A stretch of DNA of 64,000 bases from Rhodococcus sp. ARC_M5 (GTDB taxonomy: Bacteria; Actinomycetota; Actinomycetes; Mycobacteriales; Mycobacteriaceae). Under the pieces are notes generated by a model that was not told the origin of the DNA, did not search any database, and saw only the letters and a program-made list of their open reading frames with translations. How positions within the stretch are numbered: position 1 is the stretch's first letter; each line of letters starts with the position of its first letter. The stretch is from positions 186,001 through 250,000 of the forward strand of contig NZ_JALGQE010000001.1 of NCBI RefSeq assembly GCF_022810405.1, read 5' to 3'. Shown here piece after piece: positions 26,548-34,645 of this stretch. Position numbers and translations under genes: made by a program.

Positions 26548-27468
26548 ATGACCGACCTGACCGGAAAGATCGTCCTCGGATCCAATCAGTACGGCAAGGC
26601 GGAGAACCGTGTGGTGCGGATCTATCGGGACTCGCCTCGGCACGAGATCCACGACATCAACGTCTCGAGTGCTCTGCGTGGGGACTTCTCCCCCGCTCAC
26701 CTGGTGGGCGATCAGTCCAATGTGCTTCCCACCGATACTCAGAAGCAGACCGCATACGCATACGCGAAGACCAAGGGATTACTGCACCTGGAGAGCTACG
26801 GCCTCGATCTGGCTCGCCACTACGTCGACGATGTGGAGCCCGTGGACGGTGCCCGCATCGAACTGGAGGAATACGCCTGGGCTCGCGCGGTGATCGACGG
26901 CGTCGAGCACGATCACACGTGGACACGCAAGGGTGAGGAGATCCGTACGTCGGCGGTGACCGTCGAGGGCAAGGGCGATGCACAGCGGACGTGGGTGATC
27001 AGCGGTTTCAAGGAGATGGTGATTCTCAAGTCCACGGGCTCCGAGTTCCACGGATTCCTCGAGGACGACCTGACAATTCTCGAGCCTACGACCGACCGGG
27101 TGATGGCGACATCGCTGACAGCCCAGTGGCGATACACCACCACCGACGTCGAGTGGGACACCGTCTACGCGGGCGTGAAGGCGGCCATGATCGAGCGGTT
27201 CGCCAATCTGCAGTCGCTGGCTCTGCAGCAGACCCTGTACGCCATGGGCGAGGCGGTGCTGGAGAAGTATCCGTTCATCGCCGAGATCACCATGTCCGCA
27301 CCGAACAAGCATCACTTCGTCTACGACCTGGGCAAGTTCGGCATCGAGAACAATCTCGAGGTGTTCAATGCGGACGATCGGCCGTACGGTCTGATTCAGG
27401 CAACCGTCGAGCGCGAGGATGCCCCGGATGCCGGAAGTGCCTGGCGGACATACTCTGTCGTCGGATAG
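26548..27468 (+). CDS. Urate oxidase (uricase)
   Basis: A 306-residue cofactor-free uricase that oxidises urate to 5-hydroxyisourate and H2O2. The catalytic triad expected for the family can be placed: K17 in NQYGKAENR, T62 in VLPTDTQKQ, and H255 in PNKHHFVYDL. The second T-fold repeat holds SGFKEMVILKSTGSEFHGF. GGGAG is about 7 bases before the ATG. It is the last gene of the permease-uraD-uraH operon, tail to tail with the DUF2461 gene (10-base gap). It may be called uox or pucL in relatives. Confidence 0.93.
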   Translation: MTDLTGKIVLGSNQYGKAENRVVRIYRDSPRHEIHDINVSSALRGDFSPAHLVGDQSNVLPTDTQKQTAYAYAKTKGLLHLESYGLDLARHYVDDVEPVDGARIELEEYAWARAVIDGVEHDHTWTRKGEEIRTSAVTVEGKGDAQRTWVISGFKEMVILKSTGSEFHGFLEDDLTILEPTTDRVMATSLTAQWRYTTTDVEWDTVYAGVKAAMIERFANLQSLALQQTLYAMGEAVLEKYPFIAEITMSAPNKHHFVYDLGKFGIENNLEVFNADDRPYGLIQATVEREDAPDAGSAWRTYSVVG

Positions 27469-27478
27469 AGCGCTGCGC

Positions 27479-28111
27479 TCACGTATGCAGCGCCGCAGTC
27501 CATTCCACCAACGGGGTGAGAGCTCGCCAGGCATCGCGCACCTTCGTCGCGGCCTTGGGTGTCTCCAGCCAGGCCGGCGAGCCGAAATGCTTGCCCGCCG
27601 TGAGTGACTTGTGGCGCAGAAGGTCGATGCGCGGGTGGTCGAGCTCGTATCCCCGCGGCTTGGTCTTGAGCTTGTCGCCGCCGATCTCGTATCCGGCCTT
27701 GGTCAGCGCCGCCAGTATCCGCTCGAGCTCGGCTCCGCGGACGTCGTCGTCGACGGTGCGGCGGTAGCGGGCAACGCCGTCGGTCGAGGAGTTGTAGAAG
27801 CCGCCTGCAACGAACAAGCCGGCAGGGTCGATCTGGACGTAGTAGCCCAGACTGTCGCCGCGAGCGACGAATCCACCCTGATGGGTTTTGTACGGGGTCT
27901 TGTCCTTGGAGAAACGGACATCACGGTAGGGGCGGAAGATCTTGGCAGCACCGAACTCGGGTTCGAGTGTCGCGAGCAACGCCGTCATCGGCCCCTTGAC
28001 CGCAGTGTCGTAGACATCCTTGTGCTCGTTCCACCAGAGCTTGCTGTTGTCGGCTTCGAGGTCCTCGTAGAAGTCGAGTGCCGCGAAGGGTATTCCGGTG
28101 AAGCCAGTCAT
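27479..28111 (-). CDS. DUF2461 (TIGR02453) family protein
   Basis: A 210-residue soluble protein of the DUF2461 family. Characteristic segments are LDFYEDLEADNSKLWWNEHK near the N-terminus, FRPYRDVRFSKDKTPYKTHQ in the middle, and YYVQIDPAGLFVAGG. The biochemical role is unknown. TAGGAT lies 6 bases before the ATG. Its 3' end faces the uricase gene, and its position between uricase and the PucR-type regulator is probably incidental. Confidence 0.8.
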   Translation of the reverse strand: MTGFTGIPFAALDFYEDLEADNSKLWWNEHKDVYDTAVKGPMTALLATLEPEFGAAKIFRPYRDVRFSKDKTPYKTHQGGFVARGDSLGYYVQIDPAGLFVAGGFYNSSTDGVARYRRTVDDDVRGAELERILAALTKAGYEIGGDKLKTKPRGYELDHPRIDLLRHKSLTAGKHFGSPAWLETPKAATKVRDAWRALTPLVEWTAALHT

Positions 28112-28117
28112 TACTCG

Positions 28118-28123
28118 ATCCTA
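28118..28123 (-). promoter_or_regulatory. -10 element for leaderless DUF2461 gene
   Basis: TAGGAT on the minus strand ends 6 bases before the ATG at 28111. It lies just past the stop of the PucR-type regulator gene. Confidence 0.48.
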
Positions 28124-29689
28124 TGCGGCCCCGGTGGCCGACGAACGAGGGATGGATTGAAGCGCGAGATAGACGTCGAGTCGGTCCGAGGTGGAATTGA
28201 GGTCGCGACCCAGCAACTCCTCGACTCGCTTGATTCGGTAGCGCACGGTGTTGAGATGGACGTGCAACGACTCGGCTGTTCTGTTCCACGATCCACCGGT
28301 GGCCAGAAACTCACGGAGGGTATCGGTCAGACCGGCATCGGTCCGCCGGTCGTAGTCGAGCAACGGAGCGAGAACGTGCTCGACGAACGACCGACGCACG
28401 TCGTCGGGCAGAGCCGAGAGCATCGAGACCGCCGACGTCAGTTGCGCACCCGCGGTGACGGTCACCGGGCTCGACCCTTGCCTGCTGACTTCGAGTGCGT
28501 GACGCGCCGATCGCAGCGCGCCGTCGATGGTGATTCCGGTCGCTTCGGAACTGACGCCCACGAGCAGACGGCTGTGTCCGATGCCGGAACCCAAGCGGCT
28601 CAATCGGGTTCGCAAAGTGTGCGTGAAGTTCGGGTCATCGGTGTTGACGACCGCGACGATGTCGCCGTGCGTGCTGCATCCGACGCATCCGCCACCGAAA
28701 GAGGTCAGCGTGTCGCTCAGCACGGTACGCAGCATCTCGCGCAGGTCGATCCGTCCGCTGTGGGCGACCCTGACGACGATCAGAGAACGATCCGGGTCGA
28801 CTCCTGCCTGACGCAGCCTCGTCAGGGCTTCGGGTCCGGTGCTGTCGGCTTCGATCAACGCCACTGCTTGGTCGGCGATTTCGCGTCGGACCAGCCGTCC
28901 CTCCTCGCGTCGAGCACGATCGAGCGCGGCGATGGCCGCGAGTTGGCCGAACGCATCGGAGATGGCGGGTGGGAACGCCGTCATGTCTCCCGCCACCGCG
29001 AGGAACCATCGCGTGGTCCGTTGCACGAGCGACGGCCCGATGCCGAAGATACTGTACACACCGCCGTCACTGAGAGTTGTTGTCGTGGGCAGCCTTTCGG
29101 AGGAGAGCGCAGCGTCCGTCAGCATGTCCACGTCGGCATCGGAGAACGCCGAGACCTCGGCCACCAGCCGACGTCCGGTCGCCGTGAAGATCAGACACGC
29201 CATCCCGGTTTCCCTGGAGGTGTGCAGCGCCAACTCGTCGAGGGCTCTGCCGTCCGCGATCGCGGTGAGCAGCTGCCGTTGCCGGACGAGCGAGGTGTTC
29301 AGCGAGGCGATGCGGTCTCCGGTGACACGGCCGACGAGAAACTCGGTCACCTCACCGAACGAGACGGTCTCTGGCACCGCGAGCAGCGGCAATCCGTGTC
29401 GCTCGCAGGCGTCGATCAGGTCGGGTGGAATGTGGCCGAGGAGCCCTTCACCGGCGGCCAGTGCCGAAGCCCCCGATTCGGCGACAGCCTGGACGAACAT
29501 CTCACTGTCAGCAGGCGTTCGATGCCACACGAGACCGGTGATGACCAGCTCGCCGCCGGCGATGTAGCGCGACGGATCGGGCAGATCGGTCGTGTACGTC
29601 CATCGGAGCGTGCGGCCAAGGGCGTCGGTATCGGAGGTGAGCAATCGAATGCCGAGCTGCGTGGCGTCGAGCAAGTCCTTGACCTGCAC
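28121..29689 (-). CDS. PucR-family transcriptional regulator
   Basis: A 522-residue regulator with the PucR layout. The N-terminal PucR (purine-catabolism) sensor domain opens VKDLLDATQLGIRLLTSDTD. A GGDEF-like middle follows, then a C-terminal HTH_30 domain, with GSWNRTAESLHVHLNTVRYR and IKRVEELLG. Such proteins switch on urate and xanthine degradation. Its position, divergent from the xanthine dehydrogenase genes and next to the uricase operon, fits that job. I chose GTG 29689 because GGGAGGAA lies 6 bases upstream; the frame extends to 29842 without such a site. Confidence 0.88.
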   Translation of the reverse strand: MQVKDLLDATQLGIRLLTSDTDALGRTLRWTYTTDLPDPSRYIAGGELVITGLVWHRTPADSEMFVQAVAESGASALAAGEGLLGHIPPDLIDACERHGLPLLAVPETVSFGEVTEFLVGRVTGDRIASLNTSLVRQRQLLTAIADGRALDELALHTSRETGMACLIFTATGRRLVAEVSAFSDADVDMLTDAALSSERLPTTTTLSDGGVYSIFGIGPSLVQRTTRWFLAVAGDMTAFPPAISDAFGQLAAIAALDRARREEGRLVRREIADQAVALIEADSTGPEALTRLRQAGVDPDRSLIVVRVAHSGRIDLREMLRTVLSDTLTSFGGGCVGCSTHGDIVAVVNTDDPNFTHTLRTRLSRLGSGIGHSRLLVGVSSEATGITIDGALRSARHALEVSRQGSSPVTVTAGAQLTSAVSMLSALPDDVRRSFVEHVLAPLLDYDRRTDAGLTDTLREFLATGGSWNRTAESLHVHLNTVRYRIKRVEELLGRDLNSTSDRLDVYLALQSIPRSSATGAA

Positions 29690-29903
29690 TGCTGTTCCTC
29701 CCCCGGCCTTCGCTGAACGCGCTCGAAACAGCTGAGCTCGTAGGTAGAAACAGTATGTGTGTGTTGTTTCCTCCGAGTTTCGGGCGTATCGCCGAACGAC
29801 CGAAGATCGGTAACAGATACTCACTACAGTTCGAGATGACACATCGGGTGGTGGATCTGCCGGCGTGGTGGATCATCCGGCGAGGACGAGGTGAACGAGG
29901 GCC
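29690..29903. promoter_or_regulatory. Divergent pucR-type/xdh control region
   Basis: This region separates the PucR-type gene from the xanthine dehydrogenase genes. It holds a small palindrome ACCGA-AGA-TCGGT (29799-29811) and a 10-base direct repeat GTGGTGGATC (29848-29857 and 29865-29874, 17-base period). These are candidate binding sites for the regulator. The xdh start at 29904 is preceded by GAGGTGAACGAGGGCC. Confidence 0.45.
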
Positions 29904-30716
29904 ATGGATCTCGGTACTGTCGACGACATTCTCGTTCCCGGCTCCCGCGCGGACCTTCCGCCCGGACGCCCGGACACCGCTGTGCTCGCGGGAGGTACCT
30001 GGCTGTTCTCGGAGAAACAGGACCACCTGGCAACTCTCGTCGATGTCACCGCCTTGGGCTGGGAGCCGTTGACCGTCACCGAGACCGGACTCGAGATCGC
30101 CGCGACGTGCACCATCGAAACTTTGGCGCGCTACACCTCACCGTGGCCGGCCACCGCATTGTTTCCCCGCTGCGCAGCAGCGTTGTTGGCCTCGTTCAAG
30201 ATCTGGAAGACCGCCACGGTCGGCGGCAACATCGCGCTGGCCCTGCCTGCCGGTGCGATGATCTCGCTGACTGCAGCTCTCGACGGGGTCGGGCAAGTGT
30301 GGTCGGGTGATGGGCCCGATCACGACTACCGCATCGCGATCGCAGACCTGGTCACGGGCCCGCACACCAACGCCCTTCGACCGGGAGACGTGCTGCGCAG
30401 CATCGAGATTCCGCTGCACGCACTCCAGTCGAGAACGGCGATGCGCAAGCTCGCACTGTCGCCGCTGGGCCGATCGGCCGCCGTGGTGATCGGGCGGGTC
30501 GACGAGGGCGGCGAATTCGTTCTCACCGTCAGCGCGTCGACCGTCCGTCCGTTCGTTCTGCGCTTTCCGAGCCTGCCGACGGCGGGCGAACTCGACGACG
30601 CGCTCGCCGCCACCATCGGTCCCCAGCACTGGTACGACGACCCCCACGGGGCTCCGGACTGGCGCCGTCACATCAGTTGCACTGCAGCGCAGCAGATTCG
30701 CGAGGAGTTGTCATGA
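29904..30716 (+). CDS. Xanthine dehydrogenase FAD-binding subunit
   Basis: A 270-residue FAD-binding subunit of a molybdenum hydroxylase. FAD-contact motifs are LAGGTW (28-33) and TATVGGNIALALPAGAM (103-119), followed by the CO-dehydrogenase-flavoprotein-like C-terminal part. It would take electrons from the Fe-S clusters of the next gene product and pass them to NAD+ or oxygen. Its stop overlaps the start of the large-subunit gene (ATGA), so the two are coupled. Related genes are named xdhB in some systems, but naming is inconsistent. Confidence 0.85.
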   Translation: MDLGTVDDILVPGSRADLPPGRPDTAVLAGGTWLFSEKQDHLATLVDVTALGWEPLTVTETGLEIAATCTIETLARYTSPWPATALFPRCAAALLASFKIWKTATVGGNIALALPAGAMISLTAALDGVGQVWSGDGPDHDYRIAIADLVTGPHTNALRPGDVLRSIEIPLHALQSRTAMRKLALSPLGRSAAVVIGRVDEGGEFVLTVSASTVRPFVLRFPSLPTAGELDDALAATIGPQHWYDDPHGAPDWRRHISCTAAQQIREELS

Positions 30717-33427
30717 TCGTGGACATCAACGGTGTACCGACCGATGTCACTCCGCGGCCCGGTCAGTGCCTGCGCACCATGCTCCGTGAACACGACCACT
30801 TCGAGGTGAAGAAAGGATGCGACGCGGGCGACTGCGGCGCATGCTCGGTGCTCGTCGACGGCGAACCGGTGCACTCGTGCATCTTTCCCGCGTTCCGTGC
30901 CGCCAACCGGTCCGTCACCACCGTCGCGGGGCTCGGCACACCGGACGACCTCCATCCGATGCAGAGGCGATTCGTCGACGCCGCCGGGTTCCAGTGCGGA
31001 TTCTGCACTGCGGGAATGGTCGTCACCGCCTCGACACTGACCGAGGACGATCTGGACGAGCTTCCCGAACGGCTGAAGGGAAACCTGTGTCGCTGCACCG
31101 GGTATCGCGCCGTGTCCGACGCCGTCTGCGGGGTGGTCAACACCGAGAAGTCCGTCGACGGTCCGGCGTGTGGACGATCCGTCGCGGCACCCGCCAGCAC
31201 CCGCATCGTCACCGGAACCGAGCCCTACACACTCGACCACACCCCTCCCGGGTTGCTGCACGCCAGTGTTCTTGGAAGTCCACACGCGCATGCCCGGATA
31301 GTCTCCATCGATACCACCGCGGCGGAGCAGGTACCGGGGGTGCACCTGATCCTGACTGCGAAAGACAGCCCGGCGACGGCCTTCTCGACGGCCCGCCACG
31401 ACCGCCGCGTCGACGATCCGGACGACACCCATGTTCTCGATACCGTCGTGCGCTTCATCGGCCAGCGGGTGGCCATCGTGGTCGCAGAATCGGTCGCAGC
31501 AGCCGAGGAGGGATGCCGCGCTCTTGTCGTCGAGTACGACGTGCTGCCCGCAGTGTTCGATCCGGAGTCCTCGCTCGCACCCGATGCGCCGAGGATCCAC
31601 GGGGACAAGGACGCGTCGGCTCGCATCGCGGATCCGTCTCGCAATCTGGTGGCCGAACTGCACGGCAGTACCGGAGACGTCGAGGCTGCAGTTCGCGACG
31701 CGGCGGCGGTCGTCACCGGCCGCTGGACCACTCAGCGGATACAGCACGTACACCTGGAAACCCACGGCACCATCGGCTGGTTGGACGAGACCGGAAAGTT
31801 GAATCTGCGCACCAGCACTCAGGTTCCGTTTCTGGTGCGCGACGAGATCTGCGAGATCTTCGGTTTGGCACGCGATCGCGTCCGCGTGTTCACCGCGCGC
31901 GTCGGCGGCGGGTTCGGCGGCAAGCAGGAGTTGCTCACCGAAGATGTCGTGACGCTGGCAGTACTACGCACCGGTCGACCGATTCAGTTCGAGTTCACCC
32001 GCACGGACGAGTTCACCGTCGCACCGTGTCGTCATCCGTTCCGGGTCGACGTCACGGCAGCCGCGAGCGCCGACGGCACGTTGACCGCCCTGTCGATCGA
32101 CGTTCTCACCGACGCCGGTGCCTACGGCAACCACAGTGCAGGCGTGATGTTCCACGGCTGCGGCGAGTCGGTGGCGATCTACCGGTGTGCCAACAAGCGG
32201 GTCGACGCGAAAACCGTGTACACCAACAACATTCCGTCCGGAGCTTTCCGCGGCTACGGGCTGGGACAGGTGATGTTCGCGATCGAATCGGCGATGGACG
32301 ATCTGGCGCGGGAGATCGACGTCGACCCGTTCGAGTTCCGCAGACGCAACGTCATCGTCCCCGGCGACGACATCGTCGCCGCCCATCACGAAGAAGACGA
32401 CCTGCAGTTCGGCAGCTACGGCCTCGATCAGTGCATCGACCTCGCCGAAGCCGCTCTGCGACGGGGCAACGGCGAGCACGCCCCGGCGGGCTGGAAGGTC
32501 GGCGAAGGAATGGCGGTGGCCATGATCGCGACCATTCCGCCGCGTGGTCACCGGGCCGAGACCTCGGTGGCACTGCTGTCCGAGGGTCGGTACGAGATAC
32601 GCGTCGGGACTGCGGAATTCGGCAACGGAACCACCACCGTCCACACTCAGATCGCGGCCAGCGAACTGGGCACGTCCGTCGACCGCATCGGAGTCGATCA
32701 ATCCGACACGGACTCGGTCACGTACGACACGGGCGCTTTCGGTTCGGCGGGCACCGTGGTGGCAGGCAAGGCCCTGTATGCGGCGGTTCGCGCGATGTCG
32801 GCTCGGATCCTGGATCTGGCCGCCACCGCGACCGGACACCGGAATTCGGACTGCACCCTCGGACCGGAGGGAGTCCGCTGCGGAGATCGCTTCGTCACCC
32901 TCGACGACGTTCTGGCGATGGCGGGAGGCACCCTCGTCACCGCGGGCAACAGCGGCGGACTGCCGCGTTCGCTGGCGTTCAACGTGCACGCGTTCCGGGT
33001 AGCGGTGCACGAGGAGACCGGCACCGTGAAAATACTGCAGTCGGTGCAGAGCGCCGACGCCGGAACCGTGATGAATCCACAGCAGTGCCGTGGGCAGGTC
33101 GAGGGCGGCGTCGCACAGGCGATCGGTAGCGCACTGTACGAGGAGATCCGCACCGACGGTGCGGGTCTGGTCACCACGGACTCGATTCGCAGCTACCACG
33201 TTCCGCAGTTCGCGGACATTCCTCCCACGGAAGTTCTGTTCGCCGACACCTACGACCGTCTCGGCCCGTTCGGCGCGAAATCGATGAGCGAGTCTCCGTA
33301 CAATCCCGTGGCACCGGCCTTGGCCAACGCGATCCGTGACGCTGTCGGTACCCGACTGTACGACCTACCGATGTCCTCGGACCGCGTGTGGCGGGCGGTC
33401 AGCGGTCGTAGAACGTCTGCAGAATGA
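30713..33427 (+). CDS. Xanthine dehydrogenase, fused Fe-S + molybdenum subunit
   Basis: A 904-residue protein joining the small [2Fe-2S] subunit to the molybdopterin subunit, which are usually separate in three-gene bacterial enzymes. Cluster I ligands are C36, C41, C44 and C56; cluster II ligands are C95, C98, C126 and C128 (GFQCGFCTAGM ... LCRCTGYRAV). The molybdenum part begins near residue 175 and carries RVGGGFGGKQE, FRGYGLGQ and FGAKSMSES, with E860 at the place of the catalytic Glu. It oxidises hypoxanthine/xanthine to urate, feeding the uricase operon; other azaheterocycle substrates are possible. The 3' end overlaps the convergent Lrp gene by 29 bases. Confidence 0.87.
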   Translation: MIVDINGVPTDVTPRPGQCLRTMLREHDHFEVKKGCDAGDCGACSVLVDGEPVHSCIFPAFRAANRSVTTVAGLGTPDDLHPMQRRFVDAAGFQCGFCTAGMVVTASTLTEDDLDELPERLKGNLCRCTGYRAVSDAVCGVVNTEKSVDGPACGRSVAAPASTRIVTGTEPYTLDHTPPGLLHASVLGSPHAHARIVSIDTTAAEQVPGVHLILTAKDSPATAFSTARHDRRVDDPDDTHVLDTVVRFIGQRVAIVVAESVAAAEEGCRALVVEYDVLPAVFDPESSLAPDAPRIHGDKDASARIADPSRNLVAELHGSTGDVEAAVRDAAAVVTGRWTTQRIQHVHLETHGTIGWLDETGKLNLRTSTQVPFLVRDEICEIFGLARDRVRVFTARVGGGFGGKQELLTEDVVTLAVLRTGRPIQFEFTRTDEFTVAPCRHPFRVDVTAAASADGTLTALSIDVLTDAGAYGNHSAGVMFHGCGESVAIYRCANKRVDAKTVYTNNIPSGAFRGYGLGQVMFAIESAMDDLAREIDVDPFEFRRRNVIVPGDDIVAAHHEEDDLQFGSYGLDQCIDLAEAALRRGNGEHAPAGWKVGEGMAVAMIATIPPRGHRAETSVALLSEGRYEIRVGTAEFGNGTTTVHTQIAASELGTSVDRIGVDQSDTDSVTYDTGAFGSAGTVVAGKALYAAVRAMSARILDLAATATGHRNSDCTLGPEGVRCGDRFVTLDDVLAMAGGTLVTAGNSGGLPRSLAFNVHAFRVAVHEETGTVKILQSVQSADAGTVMNPQQCRGQVEGGVAQAIGSALYEEIRTDGAGLVTTDSIRSYHVPQFADIPPTEVLFADTYDRLGPFGAKSMSESPYNPVAPALANAIRDAVGTRLYDLPMSSDRVWRAVSGRRTSAE

Positions 33428-33836
33428 TCGTGCTGCGCGTCTGCACATTGGCGGTGGCCCGGATCTCCTGCAGCAAACGTTCCAGCGCGCGCGGGGACTC
33501 GACTCGGACCAACAGGACGTAGCTTTCCTCACCGGCAACCGAGTGGCACGACTCGATGGCCGACAGATGCTTCAACCTGGCGGGGGCATCGTCCGGTTGG
33601 GCCGGATCGATCGGAGTGATGGCCACGAACGCCGACAGCGGACGACCGAGGGCTTCCGGATCGACCTGCGCCGTGTACCCACGAATGACGCGTCGGGATT
33701 CCAGCCGTCGAACTCTGGATTGAACGGCCGAGACGGACAGGGAAGCCTTCTCCGCCAACGTCGCCAAAGTAGCGCGGCCGTCGGAGACAAGCTCGTCGAT
33801 GATCAAGCGATCGACGCGATCGAGATTTTCACTCAC
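33399..33836 (-). CDS. Lrp/AsnC-family transcriptional regulator
   Basis: A 145-residue regulator. The N-terminal winged helix-turn-helix starts LDRVDRLIIDELVSDGRA and contains LAEKASLSVSAVQSRVRRLE. The C-terminal RAM domain (about 65-140) binds an amino acid or similar effector and forms the dimer/octamer. The GTG start has TACATT 6 bases upstream. Its coding sequence runs 29 bases into the 3' end of the convergent xanthine dehydrogenase gene. No lysine aminotransferase or exporter gene lies beside it, so its target is not evident. Confidence 0.87.
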   Translation of the reverse strand: MSENLDRVDRLIIDELVSDGRATLATLAEKASLSVSAVQSRVRRLESRRVIRGYTAQVDPEALGRPLSAFVAITPIDPAQPDDAPARLKHLSAIESCHSVAGEESYVLLVRVESPRALERLLQEIRATANVQTRSTIILQTFYDR

Positions 33837-33842
33837 CTGCGC

Positions 33843-33848
33843 AATGTA
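33843..33848 (-). promoter_or_regulatory. -10 element for leaderless lrp-like gene
   Basis: TACATT on the minus strand ends 6 bases before the GTG at 33836, with no ribosome-binding site. Confidence 0.48.
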
Positions 33849-33934
33849 GCCCAGATCGGCGACGAATCAGCGCAGGCGTCCGTTTCTGCTGGTCGAATCG
33901 GTGCTTGCGCCTCTTTCTGCTCGAACACCGGAGG

Positions 33935-34645
33935 TCACACGAAAAGCGGCGGTAGGGCGAGGACCATGACCGCCGACCAACTGACGTGCGTGAGGATCGG
34001 TGCCAGAATTCCACCGGACGCGCGCCGCTGCAGGCCCATCACGTAGCCGAGAAGTACCGCGGCGAAGCCGAGCATCGGGTTGCCCGACGCGAGGGTGGCG
34101 ATGGCGTAGACGACCGTCGAGATGATCACCGGATGCTTGACGCCGATGGCCGAGTACAGCGCTCCGCGGAAGAAGATCTCCTCGGCCACGCCGTTGAGCA
34201 GGGCGATGAACACGATGAGCACCAACGAACCCACCCGGGCGTGCGCGAGCACGTTCTCGGTGAAATCGGCGAGCGGCGGAATCTGCCGCACCACGAGACC
34301 GCCGAGCATGAACACCCCGCCGACGGCGAGACCGATCAGGATGGGCGTGACGATCGGCCGCCTGATCGATCCCCCGACCTGGATGCGTCCGAGATGCAGC
34401 GGACCGGAGAGAAACCCGCCCACCGTCCACACCCCGGCCAACAGCAGAGTCAGTGCGTAGAACACCGGGTCGCCCGGCTCGACCTTGAGCGAGAAGTAGA
34501 GCACCGTGGCACCGATCACCAGGGTGATCAGCACGACGATTCGGCGCTTACGAAACGCTGCGTCGGACTGTCGGTGATCGCGCTCGACCGGATCGACCAG
34601 AGCGGACTTCATCACGTTGAGTGCGGTCGTGGACCACGTTCCCAT
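33935..34645 (-). CDS. CPBP-family intramembrane metalloprotease
   Basis: A 236-residue membrane protein of the CAAX-protease/Abi (CPBP) family with about six to seven hydrophobic helices. The family motif EEIFFRG (155-161) carries the two catalytic glutamates, and a later H in ILTHVSW would complete the metal site. Substrates of bacterial CPBP proteins are mostly unknown. The ATG at 34645 overlaps the stop of the upstream SDR gene (TGATG) and is preceded by GAGGAGG, so the two are cotranslated. A GTG one codon earlier is also possible. Confidence 0.82.
   Translation of the reverse strand: MGTWSTTALNVMKSALVDPVERDHRQSDAAFRKRRIVVLITLVIGATVLYFSLKVEPGDPVFYALTLLLAGVWTVGGFLSGPLHLGRIQVGGSIRRPIVTPILIGLAVGGVFMLGGLVVRQIPPLADFTENVLAHARVGSLVLIVFIALLNGVAEEIFFRGALYSAIGVKHPVIISTVVYAIATLASGNPMLGFAAVLLGYVMGLQRRASGGILAPILTHVSWSAVMVLALPPLFV

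Noticed and set aside
27611-29716. 701-codon plus-strand open frame opposite the PucR-type gene
   Set aside because: Composition is Arg/Gly/Asp/Gln-rich shadow translation with no domain; the minus strand carries a clear PucR sensor and HTH domain over the same bases.
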